Source of the DNA: Actinomadura oligospora ATCC 43269
GTDB lineage: Bacteria; Actinomycetota; Actinomycetes; Streptosporangiales; Streptosporangiaceae
Length of the DNA: 64,000 nucleotides
Reading direction: 5' to 3'
Assembly (NCBI RefSeq): GCF_000518265.1
Contig: NZ_KI912411.1
Coordinates: 62,001-126,000, forward strand
Made by a program: the position numbers and the translations under genes. Of this stretch, positions 33,528-41,744 are shown in pieces; within the stretch, counting starts at the first letter, position 1; each line of letters opens with the position of its first letter. Below the pieces are notes generated by a model. It did not search any database and was not told where the DNA came from. It saw only the letters and a list, made by a program, of their open reading frames with translations.

Positions 33528-33799
33528 GGGACCATCCCCGCCTGCGCGGGGAGCAGTAGTCCAAGGTGCCGGCGTAGCCCGCCTCGTAGGGACCATCCCC
33601 GCGTGCGCGGGGAGCAGGTTCACCTCGGCCAGTCCGCCGCCGGATGGCGGGGACCATCCCCGCGTGCGCGGGGAGCAGGGATGAGGAGCACAGGGAGCAG
33701 ATCCGTGGCGGGGACCATCCCCGCGTGCGCGGGGAGCAGCGCAAGACCACCAAGCGGAAGATCAAGTGGCCGGGACCATCCCGCGTGCGCGGGGAGCAG
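33528..33799 (-). CRISPR. Type I-E-like CRISPR array, 5 repeats and 4 spacers, no cas genes nearby
   Basis: Repeats are at 33528-33556, 33589-33617, 33650-33678, 33711-33739 and 33772-33799. The 29-bp consensus begins GGGACCATCCCC and ends GGGGAGCAG on the plus strand; its reverse complement starts CTGCTCCCCGCG, the usual type I-E orientation, so transcription is expected on the minus strand. All four spacers are exactly 32 bp. The first repeat has one substitution, as expected at the leader-distal end. The last (33772) lacks one C. No cas1, cas2 or Cascade gene is in the window. Confidence 0.92.
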
Positions 33800-34403
33800 A
33801 CTCACTGACCTGCACGTTTGCGCGGCCACAGCGCCAGTTTCGAGCACTTCATGCGAGTCCGACAAATCGGACACACCTCTACACCGTCGCCAGTGGATGG
33901 CGGGACGGAATTCGACCAGGCCCAACCTGTGGCGGATCTGCGGAAGGTAATTGCAGTCTCCGCTACGAGCTTGAGCGCGCTCAAACGCTGCATGCCAGCG
34001 AATGTACCCAGCCCCCGGAAAGAGAGGTGGTGGCTGCGACGTGATCGCGAGTTGCCGGGACATAGCATGAAGTAGGCCAGGCGCTGATCACCACGACAAT
34101 GCCCGACCGAGCCAGGGTCCTCCACTCCGTTCCGTCGGGCCACTCGACCTCGAGTAATGATCTGGGTGCTTCGTCAGCTGTGAAACGAGAACGGAGAACT
34201 TCACTCGTTGGGGCACGCCCCCGATAGTCGCATCAAGCTCGGTGTCACCGCTTGGCGGACACACAACCATCCTGCTGAGGCGCAACCTTCAGGCGCACCT
34301 GCTCACCACATGCACGGCTACCGTTTGCTGTGCCTCGACGGCGGGCTGTCGCACGGTTGTCCGCCGTCCGCGTGTCAGTGATCGAATGGGGTTAGAGGAG
34401 CGT
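33800..34403. other. Gene-free stretch between CRISPR array and HTH gene
   Basis: About 600 bp of lower-GC sequence with no convincing gene on either strand; the short open frames overlap one another and resemble nothing I know. This is the expected leader side of the CRISPR array. It contains an inverted repeat, GTCCGA-CAAA-TCGGAC, at 33857-33872. It is also where an element integrase next to the tRNA would be expected, and none is visible. Confidence 0.5.
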
Positions 34404-34450
34404 GTGCTTGGCGGGACGGATCCGGTGGAGGATCCTGTCCCGCCAAGCAC
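34404..34450 (+). terminator. Strong hairpin, probable terminator
   Basis: The arm GTGCTTGGCGGGAC-GGATCC pairs with its complement across a short loop, with a single bulged base, and is followed by GGCGCTTTT. It lies 7 bp beyond the stop codon of the leftward HTH gene. The T run is on the plus strand, so it may serve as a bidirectional barrier or part of an attachment site. Confidence 0.6.
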
Positions 34451-34457
34451 GGCGCTT

Positions 34458-34691
34458 TTACGGTGCGTCGCCGTTATGTGAGGTGCATCGTGGCTGCTCG
34501 CCCAACGCGGTCATGATCGCGGCCGTCGGGACTCGGTAGCCGGTGCCCACTCTGATCACCCGGCATGGGAAGCGGTCCTCCTTGGCAAGGATGTACGCGT
34601 AGGAGCGAGAGATGCCGAGTGCTCTGGCTGCTGTGGGGATGTCCACGACAGTCGGGAGGCGGTCGAGGTCTGAGCGGTTGAAGGCGTCCAT
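34458..34691 (-). CDS. Excisionase-like helix-turn-helix protein
   Basis: A 77-residue MerR/excisionase-type DNA-binding protein: TVVDIPTAARALGISRSYAYILAKEDRFPCRVIRVGTGYRVPTAAI holds a winged helix with the typical R-x-G-x-x-Y-R-V wing. AAGGAGG lies 7 nt before ATG34691. It starts 22 bp after the end of the interrupted PAPS-reductase-like gene and was probably the last gene of that operon. Such proteins control excision of integrative elements, or regulate transcription; with no integrase beside it the role is open. Confidence 0.8.
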   Translation of the reverse strand: MDAFNRSDLDRLPTVVDIPTAARALGISRSYAYILAKEDRFPCRVIRVGTGYRVPTAAIMTALGEQPRCTSHNGDAP

Positions 34692-34713
34692 CAGGTCCTC
34701 CTTGATCGGCGGT

Positions 34714-35196
34714 TCAGGTGAAGCACCAGCCGGTGTCGCAGGAGCCATCGCCGTCCTCCTCGAAAGGCAGGAGGTCGGCGGTGGGGACGACGGTGGCGAG
34801 CGGTGCGTTGTGGCGAGTGAGATAGACGGGATCCTTGCCCAGGGCCGTGCGGCGGGAGTTGATGAGCGTTTCCAGGTCGCAGGCTCGGGTGAACAGGTCC
34901 GGGTTGTCTCGGCGCATGTCTTGCCAGGCGGTGAGCCTGTGGAAGGGGCAGAACCAGCAGGCGCTCTTGGGCGGGAGGGGCAGTCCGGCCGAGCGGATGA
35001 TGCGGGGACAGTCGGCACGGCGGATGCCGAGGTCGAGTAGCGGGTAGACGATGTGTTCGTACGGTTCGGAGCGTCGAGCGTTCGCCCGATAGATCTCGTC
35101 GACGCTGATTCCGATGCCGATGGTCGCAGGGTTGGTTGCGGTGGCTCCGTGTGCCTTGAGCCAGCGGCCGATGACGCGGATCTTGAAGTCGGCGGT
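34714..35196 (-). pseudogene. 3' half of PAPS-reductase-like gene, split by a mobile element
   Basis: This piece encodes 160 residues, from TADFKIRVIGRWLKAHGA to a Cys-rich end with CWFCPFHRLTAWQDMRRDNP, typical of the C-terminal half of phage/plasmid PAPS-reductase-like ATP-PPase proteins. It joins in frame to the 5' half at 38938-39393 when the intervening 3.74 kb is removed, restoring Cys-Thr at the junction and a 312-residue protein. An ATG at 35238 inside the element could express the C-terminal half alone, but this would lack the ATP-binding loop. Confidence 0.85.
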
Positions 35197-35198
35197 GC

Positions 35199-35208
35199 TT
35201 ATCTGCAC
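35199..35208. repeat. Left inverted end of the two-recombinase element
   Basis: TTATCTGCAC, exact complement of the repeat at 38924-38933. It directly follows the interrupted coding sequence ...GGCGGTGC. Confidence 0.8.
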
Positions 35209-35234
35209 TACGTCCGGCTGGGCAACTCGGGCGG

Positions 35235-37676
35235 TCATGTCGCGGTCTTCCCCGTCTCGGGCACCGAGGGGATGCCGAGGCTGACGGTTGGCCGATCGGC
35301 TCGTCGTTGGGCGTCCTCTCTCTTGGCGCGCAGGAACGTCAGGGTGAGGTCGATGCCTTCGATCTCACCGAGCCAGGCTTCGGCCTCGGCTCGTGCCCGC
35401 CGGTCAAGAAGGTCGGCTTCGATCTCGGTGAGCCGGGCCAGCATCTTGGGGTTCACGTGCAGGACTGGGCAGCGGATGCAGGCGTGTTCGTGCTGGCAGG
35501 GAGTTCCGTAGGGGCGGCCGCAGGAGCCGAGTTCGACCTTGCGTTTGTCGAAGTGCTCCTCGAACTCCTGCCACTCTTCGGTGCCGGCCGAACGGTATTC
35601 GTCGGTTGGCCGGATGGCGCGGCGGGCGGCGAGAAAGTTGGTGTAGTGGGCGATGACGTCCTCGTCGAAGATCGCGACGTAGCCGCGGGTGGTTTGGATG
35701 TTGAGGTGGCCGAGCAGGGCGGCGCCGATGTGGATGGGCAGCCCGCTGTTGACGAGTTCGGTGGCGAAGATCCTGCGGAAGTCGTGCGGAGTGAACCTCA
35801 CCGTCTTGAACGCCGGATGGCGTTCGGCCAGAGCTTGGCCGCAGCGTTCCAGCATCGTGATCACGGTTCCGGAGGTGAACACGTTGGAGGTGGTGCCGGT
35901 CTGGCGCTGGAACAGGAAGGGCAGTTCGGCGCTCCAGACCTTGTCGTGCGGGTCGTAGCGGCTGATCCGGGGGATGCTCCGACCGCCCTGGGTGTGTCGA
36001 CGGACCACGGCGGCGATGACGTGGAACAGCTCGGTGCTCATCGGGATGACGCGCTCGCGGTCGGTCTTGGATGGGGCGATGACCAGAAGTGCGATGACCT
36101 CACCGTTGGGGCGTTGGTATTGCCGGATACTGAGGTGGGTCAGCTCGCTAAGTTCCTCGATCCGGATGCCGGAATGGCGCAGGGTCTCCACGCAAGCCCA
36201 GCTCCAGAACGCGGTCTCTTCCTCGACCTCGACGTTGAGGATCTCGCCGGTGTTCTGGTTGAGGACGCGGGGTGGCGGCGGATCGTTGGGGTTCCTCTTG
36301 CGGTCGGTGTCGGTGACCACCCGCTGGTAGGGAATGCGGTCAAGGACGAAGGCCTCGCCCTCGTCGGCCTGGCGGGCGCGGTCCAGCAGCAGGCGGGTGT
36401 GGTCGTAGCGGGTCTCGACGTACTCGACCAGCAGGGGCAGCAGCGGCTGCCGCTGGCGGGTGCGGTCAGCCGAGCGTTCGTTGATCCGCCGCCGCCGTTT
36501 GCCTAGCCCGCGCAGCTCCGTCGGCGGGACGGGACAGGGCGCAACCCAAGCTCCCCAGAGTTCGGGTTCGTCGGCGGCCCAGGTGTGCAGGTCGTAGTAG
36601 AAGCTCCGGACCGCGATCACGATGCTGTCCTGTTGGGTGCGGACCGTGCCGTCGTCCTTGGTGATGATCGTCTGCCGCCAGGACCTGTAGGTTTGCGGGG
36701 AGATCCGCAGGTCGGCCTGGCCCGGATTGATCCTTTCGATCTTCTCCCAGAAGTGGTGAGCCAGGGTCAGGACGAGCGTCTTGAGTGAGGCGTAGTCCAG
36801 GTCGGCAGCGCGGCGCGTGAAGTAGTCGATCAGCAGTTGCCGGACGGCCCGGTTGCCGATGGCGTAGCGGTCGACGAGCTGCTCGATGGAGCGTGGACCG
36901 CGAGTGAGCGCGATCCGCATGGTGGGCGGTGTTCCGTCGGGGAACAGGCCCATCTTCTGCATGATGTCCCAGGTGGAGCGCCCCACGAATCGGTTGGCGG
37001 CCTGGCCGGGCCCGAGCATGCCAGCGCGGACCCGACGCGTCTCGTGCGCGTGGTGCAGCAGCGCACCATGCGTGACGTCGCCCAGTGCCACGCCCTGGAT
37101 GGTCAGCAGGTCACATAGATCCTTGATCGCGTCACGACGGAATTGCCACGGAGCGTCGAACTCGACCGCGAACTCGACGAACTTCTCCAGCAGCGGATCA
37201 GCTTGCGCCTGGATAAAGAACTCGGGGTAGTTCTGGAAGGCGTTGGAACGAAACGCCAGGTTGGAAGGCTGGACGACACGGAGGCAAAACATTGTCCGGA
37301 CGCCGGTGGAGGCCGCGATGCCGGTCGAGGCAAGAGTTCCCACGTCACTGCCGTTGACCTCGCCGCGCCCCAGAGGGCTGGCGTCCCAGCGTTCCTGCCA
37401 GACGTCGCCAGGAAACTCCAGCAGGTGACGCAGGATCGCCCGAACAGCACGGGCGCGTTGGGAGCAGGTCGCGCCCTGTCCCTCCCATGTGTCGTGGGCC
37501 AGACTGGCCAACTGATCGACCGAAGCCCGGCTCAGGTCTCCATGAGGGCGTGGCGGGCTAACGGTCGTAGCGGGCTCTGTCTCCGTCTCCTCGGAGTAGA
37601 ACCGGCTGGGAAACCCCAGCTCTTCGATGAACGGGCCGTGCCGCCTGCTGACTCCGGTGGTGCGCCGTCCCGTCAC
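35235..37676 (-). CDS. Large tyrosine recombinase (TnpB-like) of the mobile element
   Basis: About 813 residues from GTG37676 (an ATG at 37715 would overlap the upstream gene). The C-terminal third is a tyrosine-recombinase catalytic domain: Arg in SGIRIEELSELTHL, HxxR in FTPHDFRRIFATEL, GH in ALLGHLNIQTT and the nucleophile Tyr in RGYVAIF. After it comes a Cys/His-rich tail (CGRPYGTPCQHEHACIRC) that may bind zinc, and a coiled-coil end. The long N-terminal half has no clear match. Size and pairing with a smaller recombinase resemble Tn554 TnpA/TnpB. Confidence 0.85.
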   Translation of the reverse strand: MTGRRTTGVSRRHGPFIEELGFPSRFYSEETETEPATTVSPPRPHGDLSRASVDQLASLAHDTWEGQGATCSQRARAVRAILRHLLEFPGDVWQERWDASPLGRGEVNGSDVGTLASTGIAASTGVRTMFCLRVVQPSNLAFRSNAFQNYPEFFIQAQADPLLEKFVEFAVEFDAPWQFRRDAIKDLCDLLTIQGVALGDVTHGALLHHAHETRRVRAGMLGPGQAANRFVGRSTWDIMQKMGLFPDGTPPTMRIALTRGPRSIEQLVDRYAIGNRAVRQLLIDYFTRRAADLDYASLKTLVLTLAHHFWEKIERINPGQADLRISPQTYRSWRQTIITKDDGTVRTQQDSIVIAVRSFYYDLHTWAADEPELWGAWVAPCPVPPTELRGLGKRRRRINERSADRTRQRQPLLPLLVEYVETRYDHTRLLLDRARQADEGEAFVLDRIPYQRVVTDTDRKRNPNDPPPPRVLNQNTGEILNVEVEEETAFWSWACVETLRHSGIRIEELSELTHLSIRQYQRPNGEVIALLVIAPSKTDRERVIPMSTELFHVIAAVVRRHTQGGRSIPRISRYDPHDKVWSAELPFLFQRQTGTTSNVFTSGTVITMLERCGQALAERHPAFKTVRFTPHDFRRIFATELVNSGLPIHIGAALLGHLNIQTTRGYVAIFDEDVIAHYTNFLAARRAIRPTDEYRSAGTEEWQEFEEHFDKRKVELGSCGRPYGTPCQHEHACIRCPVLHVNPKMLARLTEIEADLLDRRARAEAEAWLGEIEGIDLTLTFLRAKREDAQRRADRPTVSLGIPSVPETGKTAT

Positions 37677-37677
37677 C

Positions 37678-38904
37678 TCAGCCACCGAACACCGCCGCGA
37701 TGTCCTCAGCCGCATACCCGGCCGCGTAGCGGGGCTGCGGACGCGGCCGGGAGTAGTGCTCGTTAAGCCTGTCGAACAGCTCCTCCACCCGCACCGTCAC
37801 ATAGCGGCCGGTGGTCTGGATGCTGGCGTGTCGCAGGATCGCCTGCACCTCCGGCAGCGTGAGCTGCGGGCTGTTGGCCATCCGGGTCGCGGCCGTGTGA
37901 CGCAGGTCGTGCCAGGTCCAGTTCGCCCCCAGCAGCTCATTGGCGCGCTGCAACACCCGGCGTAGCGCCCAATAACTCAACGGCCGGTCCGGACCTCGAC
38001 GCGTCCGCCAAACCGACTCCCCCGACCGTGGCCTCCCGACCTCGTCCAGGTAGGAGGCCAAGCGGACAAACGCCTGCGGGGACGCCGGCACCGCCTCCCG
38101 CAGCTGCGTCCCCTTGGAGATCACGTAGATGCGCCGGCCCGCCCAGTCGACATCCTCCGGAGCCACACCCAGCAGCTCGGCCGCCCGCACGCCGCTGGAG
38201 ACCGCGAACTCCAGCAGCGCGCGGTCGCGTTCGCAGCCCATCGCCGCGAACAACTCGTCCCAGCGCTGGTCCGGGATCGCCCGCGGCGGCCGGTCGGGGA
38301 CCTTCTGCCGCAGCCGCGCGCGGGCCACCACCGGCTTGGGTTCCAGCGGGCTCAGGTGCGCCAAGGCCCGACGGCGCTGGGCCGAGGAAGGCACCGGATT
38401 GACCACCGGCCCTCGACAGTGATGCCCGTGGTACTCGTAAAAGCTGCTGACCACCGACAACGCATGGTTGATCGTCCGCTTGGAGTAACCGCACTGCAGG
38501 GTCGGTTTGCCGGTAACCAGGTTCACCGCCCCCGGACCCGGCGCTCCGGCCGTTCGGCGGCGCTGCGGGTTGGGGGCCGTGCGCAGCCAGCCGACCATCA
38601 CGGCGACGTCCGCCTCGGTCGCGCGTTCCCAGCTCACCTCCAGCAGCCACAGCACCCGGAACCATCGCAACAGCCCGAACGCGTAGCTTCGACAGGTCAG
38701 CGGGCTGCAGTCGCCCAGCACAAGGTCCTCCAGATACTCGGTCACCGCGTCGATCTCGACCGACGACGCGTCCAGCACCGCGTACGGGGGATGCGCTCGT
38801 GTCGTCTCCACAACCGCACCAGACCGGGGGATCGGCACGCGGCCTTCCATCACTTGGCGTCGCAGGTCCACCAGGCACTCCTTGATCAAGACATGAGAAG
38901 CCAT
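37678..38904 (-). CDS. Tyrosine recombinase (TnpA-like) of the mobile element
   Basis: A 408-residue integrase. The N-terminal SAM-like core-binding domain includes SVEIDAVTEYLEDL. The catalytic domain shows Arg in SSGVRAAELLGV, the HxxR box HDLRH (His332, Arg335), RHASIQTTGRY and nucleophile Tyr368. ATG38904 lies 34 bp inside the element, and the frame upstream of it is the disrupted PAPS-reductase-like gene, so a fused transcript is likely. Its stop is followed one base later by the start of the larger recombinase, so the two are made together. Confidence 0.88.
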   Translation of the reverse strand: MASHVLIKECLVDLRRQVMEGRVPIPRSGAVVETTRAHPPYAVLDASSVEIDAVTEYLEDLVLGDCSPLTCRSYAFGLLRWFRVLWLLEVSWERATEADVAVMVGWLRTAPNPQRRRTAGAPGPGAVNLVTGKPTLQCGYSKRTINHALSVVSSFYEYHGHHCRGPVVNPVPSSAQRRRALAHLSPLEPKPVVARARLRQKVPDRPPRAIPDQRWDELFAAMGCERDRALLEFAVSSGVRAAELLGVAPEDVDWAGRRIYVISKGTQLREAVPASPQAFVRLASYLDEVGRPRSGESVWRTRRGPDRPLSYWALRRVLQRANELLGANWTWHDLRHTAATRMANSPQLTLPEVQAILRHASIQTTGRYVTVRVEELFDRLNEHYSRPRPQPRYAAGYAAEDIAAVFGG

Positions 38905-38923
38905 GATCAGCCATGAGTGGATG

Positions 38924-38933
38924 GTGCAGATAA
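38924..38933. repeat. Right inverted end of the two-recombinase element
   Basis: GTGCAGATAA, exact complement of the left end. It is followed by CTGA and then by the resumed host gene GCAGGAGCGG. Confidence 0.8.
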
Positions 38934-38937
38934 CTGA

Positions 38938-39393
38938 GCAGGAGCGGGTGCCGGGGGCGCCGTTGCTCATTCGGACGGGGATGGGGATGGAGCGGGAGCC
39001 TTCGCGGGTGAGGCGGCCGTAGAGGGTTTCGGTGCTGCCGTCGCGGCGGACGCGCCGCAGTTCGCGGATCGTGAGGTTGTGGGCTTGGGCGTAGGGGATG
39101 GCGTGGCGGCGGAGATAGGTCAAGGTGGTGGGGTTCTCGCTGTCGTCGCCGACGTTGGCGAACAAGAAGGTGTCGAAGTCGAGTTCGCCGCGGCCAGCCA
39201 GGACGAGCGCAGCGGTGGATTGCCAGCCGCCTCCGAAGCTGAAGGCGCGCAGGCGTCCGCAGGGCGGTCTCTTGGCCGGGCGTCGAGGGGCGGTATGGGC
39301 GCGGCGCAGCGCGGGTTGCGTGTCGGGGACGCTGCATAGACGGGTGTGACGACGACGGGGAGCGGGCTCGGGGCGCGGATGGATTGAGGGCAT
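38938..39393 (-). pseudogene. 5' half of PAPS-reductase-like gene, split by a mobile element
   Basis: Encodes 152 residues up to GAPGTRSC. An Arg/Pro-rich leader of about 48 residues is followed by AFSFGGGWQSTAALVLAG, the PP-loop that binds ATP in PAPS reductases and related ATP pyrophosphatases. FANVGDDSENP and LYGRLTREGSRSIPIPVRM follow, as in phage and plasmid members. It lies 11 bp after the SLT-NlpC gene in the same operon. The intact protein may act in nucleic-acid or sulfur modification; the family is not well characterised. Confidence 0.85.
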
Positions 39394-39404
39394 ATGGCCT
39401 CCGG

Positions 39405-40367
39405 TCAGGTTCGGGTTTGTGGGCTTGGGCGGGTGGCGCCGATGTATTGGTGTTCGCGGTAGGGGTTGCCGGTGAAGGTGGTGGTGCGGACGACGTCGCC
39501 GGTTTGGGGGGCGTGGATCATGCGGCCGTTGCCGAGGTAGAGGGCGACGTGGTGGATGGTGGCGGGGTTGGTGGTGTCGTGGGCGAAGAAGAGCAGGTCG
39601 CCTGGGGCGATTTGGTTGCGTGGGATGTGGGGGCCGTCGCGGTATTGGTCGGCGGCGATGCGGTCGAGGTGGATTCCGGCTTGGGCCCAGGCGTATTGGG
39701 TGAGGGCGGAGCAGTCGAAGCCGATGGTGTTGGCGCCTTGGGCGATGCCGCGGGTGGGGCCTGAGGTGTTGCCGCCGCCCCAGGAGTAGGGGGTGCCGAG
39801 CCAGTGGAGGGCGGCGCGGACGGCGGTCTGGCCTCGGATGGTGGCGGTGGGTGCGGCGTAGGTGGCGGCGAGCGCGAGGACGCCGGTGACGTAGGCGCTG
39901 CTGTGGTTGTAGGCGTAGAGGGCCGCGCGAAGGTGGGTCCCGCCTTGGCCTGCGTGGTTGGCGCAGAGGTAGTGGGCGGCGGTGTGGATGGCGTCGGCGG
40001 GGTTATAGCGGTCGGTGCGTCCGTCGTTGTCGCCGTCGGTGGCGTAGCTGGTGAAGGTGGCGGCGAGGAACTGCATGGGGCCGCCGGCTCCGGCGTGGTT
40101 CTCGCCGGAGCGGACGCCGGGTTCGGTGGAGCGGCCGTGGTCGGATTCGGTTTTGCCGATGGCGGCCAGGATCGCCCAGGACAGGCCGGGGCAGGTGTGG
40201 GCTGCGTCCATGTACCAGCGCAGGTAGTCCGGTGAAATGTCGCGGCGGGCTTGGGCGGTGGGTGCGCCTGCGACGTCCGGAGTCGGGCTGCTGGACGATG
40301 CGCTGGGGACGAGTAGGAGCAGCAGTGCGGGCAGCGTGGCTCCGGCTGCGGCGGCGATTTTCAGCAT
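39405..40367 (-). CDS. Conjugation peptidoglycan hydrolase: SLT plus NlpC/P60 domains
   Basis: About 320 residues from ATG40367, which begins a signal-peptide-like LKIAAAAGATLPALLLLLVPSA. An SLT-type domain follows (SWAILAAIGKTESDHGRS with the catalytic Glu, GPMQFLAATF, YNPADAIHTAAHYLC). The NlpC/P60 domain has the catalytic Cys in NTIGFDCSALTQYAW, His in TIHHVALYLG and a final MIHAPQTGD. Such two-domain hydrolases open the cell wall for T4SS assembly in Gram-positive elements. A longer start (ATG40487) would add a Pro-rich segment overlapping the upstream HTH gene. Confidence 0.88.
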   Translation of the reverse strand: MLKIAAAAGATLPALLLLLVPSASSSSPTPDVAGAPTAQARRDISPDYLRWYMDAAHTCPGLSWAILAAIGKTESDHGRSTEPGVRSGENHAGAGGPMQFLAATFTSYATDGDNDGRTDRYNPADAIHTAAHYLCANHAGQGGTHLRAALYAYNHSSAYVTGVLALAATYAAPTATIRGQTAVRAALHWLGTPYSWGGGNTSGPTRGIAQGANTIGFDCSALTQYAWAQAGIHLDRIAADQYRDGPHIPRNQIAPGDLLFFAHDTTNPATIHHVALYLGNGRMIHAPQTGDVVRTTTFTGNPYREHQYIGATRPSPQTRT

Positions 40368-40392
40368 CGGGGCCGCCGGGGCGGGGTGCGGG

Positions 40393-40719
40393 TTAGTCGG
40401 TGGTGGTGGCTTCGGTGTGGGCGCGGCGTTGGGCTCGGTAGCCGGCGCGTCTGGCGGGTTCGGTGGGCTGGTTCGGGTCTGGGTCATCGGCGGTCCCCGG
40501 TTCGTGGTGGGGCTGCCGCAGCACCTCGCGGACCGCTTCCCAGGAGTAGCGGAAGTCTTTGCCGGTCTTGAGCGCGGGGATCTGTCCTGCGTGCGCCATG
40601 CGGCGGACGGTCTGGGCGGACAGGCCCAGCTTGGCGGCCAGTTCGGCGGTGGTGAGGACGTCCGGATCGCGGCCGGTGGCTGCGCTCGCGTCGGCGCCTG
40701 TGCCGGGTCGGTCGGCCAT
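40393..40719 (-). CDS. Excisionase-family helix-turn-helix protein
   Basis: A 108-residue protein. Residues about 20-75 are an excisionase/MerR-type winged helix: LTTAELAAKLGLSAQTVRRMAHAGQIPALKTGKDFRYSWEAVREVL. The tail is rich in Pro, Asp and Thr. It is the first gene of the leftward operon and is divergent from the conjugation operon beginning at 40900, so it is well placed to regulate both directions from the 180-bp intergenic region. ATG40719 is used; ATG40758 would add 13 residues. Confidence 0.82.
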   Translation of the reverse strand: MADRPGTGADASAATGRDPDVLTTAELAAKLGLSAQTVRRMAHAGQIPALKTGKDFRYSWEAVREVLRQPHHEPGTADDPDPNQPTEPARRAGYRAQRRAHTEATTTD

Positions 40720-40899
40720 GTCGGCTCCTGGGGTCGGGGTCACGGTCTCGCCCTTCATTCTCGTGGACGTGGTGCTGCGGAGGCACGTTCTTCGATGCGT
40801 TGAAGTTTGATGAACATGCTTGGCGATACTTGCGCTCCATAATGTTGCCACGTACGGTGCTCGCATCGCAACTCTGAGCAACTGACCGGAGGTATCCGG

Positions 40900-41415
40900 A
40901 TGCAACTCGGAAGAATCGAGCTCAACCTGACCACCCCGCTCCCGCCCTCCCCCACCGCGTTCAGCCCAGGCGATCTGCGTCTGATCGGAGCGCATGGCGG
41001 AGCGGGCACCACAACGCTGGCCGTCCTGCTCGGCGGGGCACTCGACCTCGGCACCACCGAACACATCCCTGAGGTGGACGACACGCCGATGGTGCTGGTC
41101 ACGCGGAACACCGTGCCCGGATCACGCCGAGCCGTGACCGCCCGCCACTACCTGGGGCGCGTCGGCCACCAGGTGCGGGTGCTGGCCATCGTCGACGACG
41201 GTTTCGGTGAGCCGCAGGACGCAGCGTCGCGGTTCGCGCTGCTGGCACCGCAAGTCGCTGGAGTGGTGCGCGTGCCGTTCATGCCCGCACTACGCCTGGC
41301 CACCGACCCGAGACGGATCGCCGTCTCGTCGAAGGTGCGCCGGGCACTGGATCGGATCCTCGCCCTGGCCGCCCAGCCAGCGGGCAGCGTCGTTCCGGCC
41401 GCGAGGGAGCGCTGA
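40900..41415 (+). CDS. DUF6668-like P-loop protein, first gene of the conjugation operon
   Basis: A 171-residue protein with a P-loop-like GAHGGAGTTTLAVLLGGAL near residue 30, related to MinD/ParA-type or ESX/T4SS-associated NTP-binding proteins (DUF6668 as I recall it). The middle PMVLVTRNTVPGSRRAV resembles nucleotide-fold strands. It has no membrane segment. GGAGGT precedes ATG40900 by 6 nt. Its stop overlaps the next start. Likely a cytoplasmic helper of the transfer apparatus; exact role unknown. Confidence 0.7.
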   Translation: MQLGRIELNLTTPLPPSPTAFSPGDLRLIGAHGGAGTTTLAVLLGGALDLGTTEHIPEVDDTPMVLVTRNTVPGSRRAVTARHYLGRVGHQVRVLAIVDDGFGEPQDAASRFALLAPQVAGVVRVPFMPALRLATDPRRIAVSSKVRRALDRILALAAQPAGSVVPAARER

Positions 41416-41744
41416 TGTTCCTCCCCCCTCACCTGCTGGGGCTGATATTGCTGACCGGCCCCCAGGCCGCTCCGTCCCCTGGCGGCGGCCTTCAGGTTCC
41501 TGACCCGGCGCCGAGTCCCCCGCCTGGCTTGGACGAGAAGGTGAACACCCTCCTCGGCTGGGGGAAGTGGGCGGTGCTGATCTGTGGTGTCGCCGGATTG
41601 TTCATCTGCGCTGGACAGATGGCGATCGGCCGTAAGAACCGGTCGACGTTCGCCGCTGACGGCGCGACCGGCATCCCCTGGGTGCTGGGCGGGCTCAGTC
41701 TGGCCGCGACCGCCTCCGCGATCGTGGGGGTGTTCTTCAAATGA
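41415..41744 (+). CDS. Small membrane protein, VirB2/pilin-like topology
   Basis: A 109-residue protein: an N-terminal hydrophobic signal-like segment (HLLGLILLTGP), a Pro-rich spacer, then two membrane helices (about 50-67 and 88-107) separated by a short basic loop, GRKNRST. This size and topology match the small pilin-like subunit encoded early in Gram-positive T4SS operons. No sequence motif confirms it. It overlaps the next gene by 4 bp. Confidence 0.6.
   Translation: MFLPPHLLGLILLTGPQAAPSPGGGLQVPDPAPSPPPGLDEKVNTLLGWGKWAVLICGVAGLFICAGQMAIGRKNRSTFAADGATGIPWVLGGLSLAATASAIVGVFFK

Larger units (their letters stand above)
35197..38937 (-). mobile_element. Two-recombinase conservative transposon (Tn916/Tn554-like mechanism)
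   Basis: The element carries only two overlapping tyrosine recombinase genes. Its ends are 10-bp inverted repeats: TTATCTGCAC at 35199-35208 and GTGCAGATAA at 38924-38933. Outside the right arm lie CTGA and then GC; outside the left arm lies GC. Removing the element rejoins the PAPS-reductase-like gene without loss or frameshift. In a circular form the two arms would face each other around a six-base spacer, CTGAGC, which is the arrangement expected of a tyrosine-recombinase crossover site. Confidence 0.82.

Noticed and set aside
33261-33765. Minus-strand frames with repeated PAHAGMVP and CSPRRRGW-type motifs
   Set aside because: They are translations through the CRISPR repeats and not proteins.
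33802-34143. Minus-strand frame with a faint DUF397-like phrase (FRRSATG...GDGVEV)
   Set aside because: The match covers only a few residues, the expected ending motif is absent, and neighbouring frames are equally open. Not enough to call a gene or a remnant.
35053-36506. Plus-strand frames antisense to the large recombinase gene
   Set aside because: No protein-like features; the minus strand contains the catalytic HxxR and GxY motifs.
37678-39393. Single 571-codon frame read as a PAPS-reductase-recombinase fusion protein
   Set aside because: The junction coincides with an inverted repeat shared with the other end of the element, and the reductase continues at 35196. The continuous frame is an accident of the insertion.
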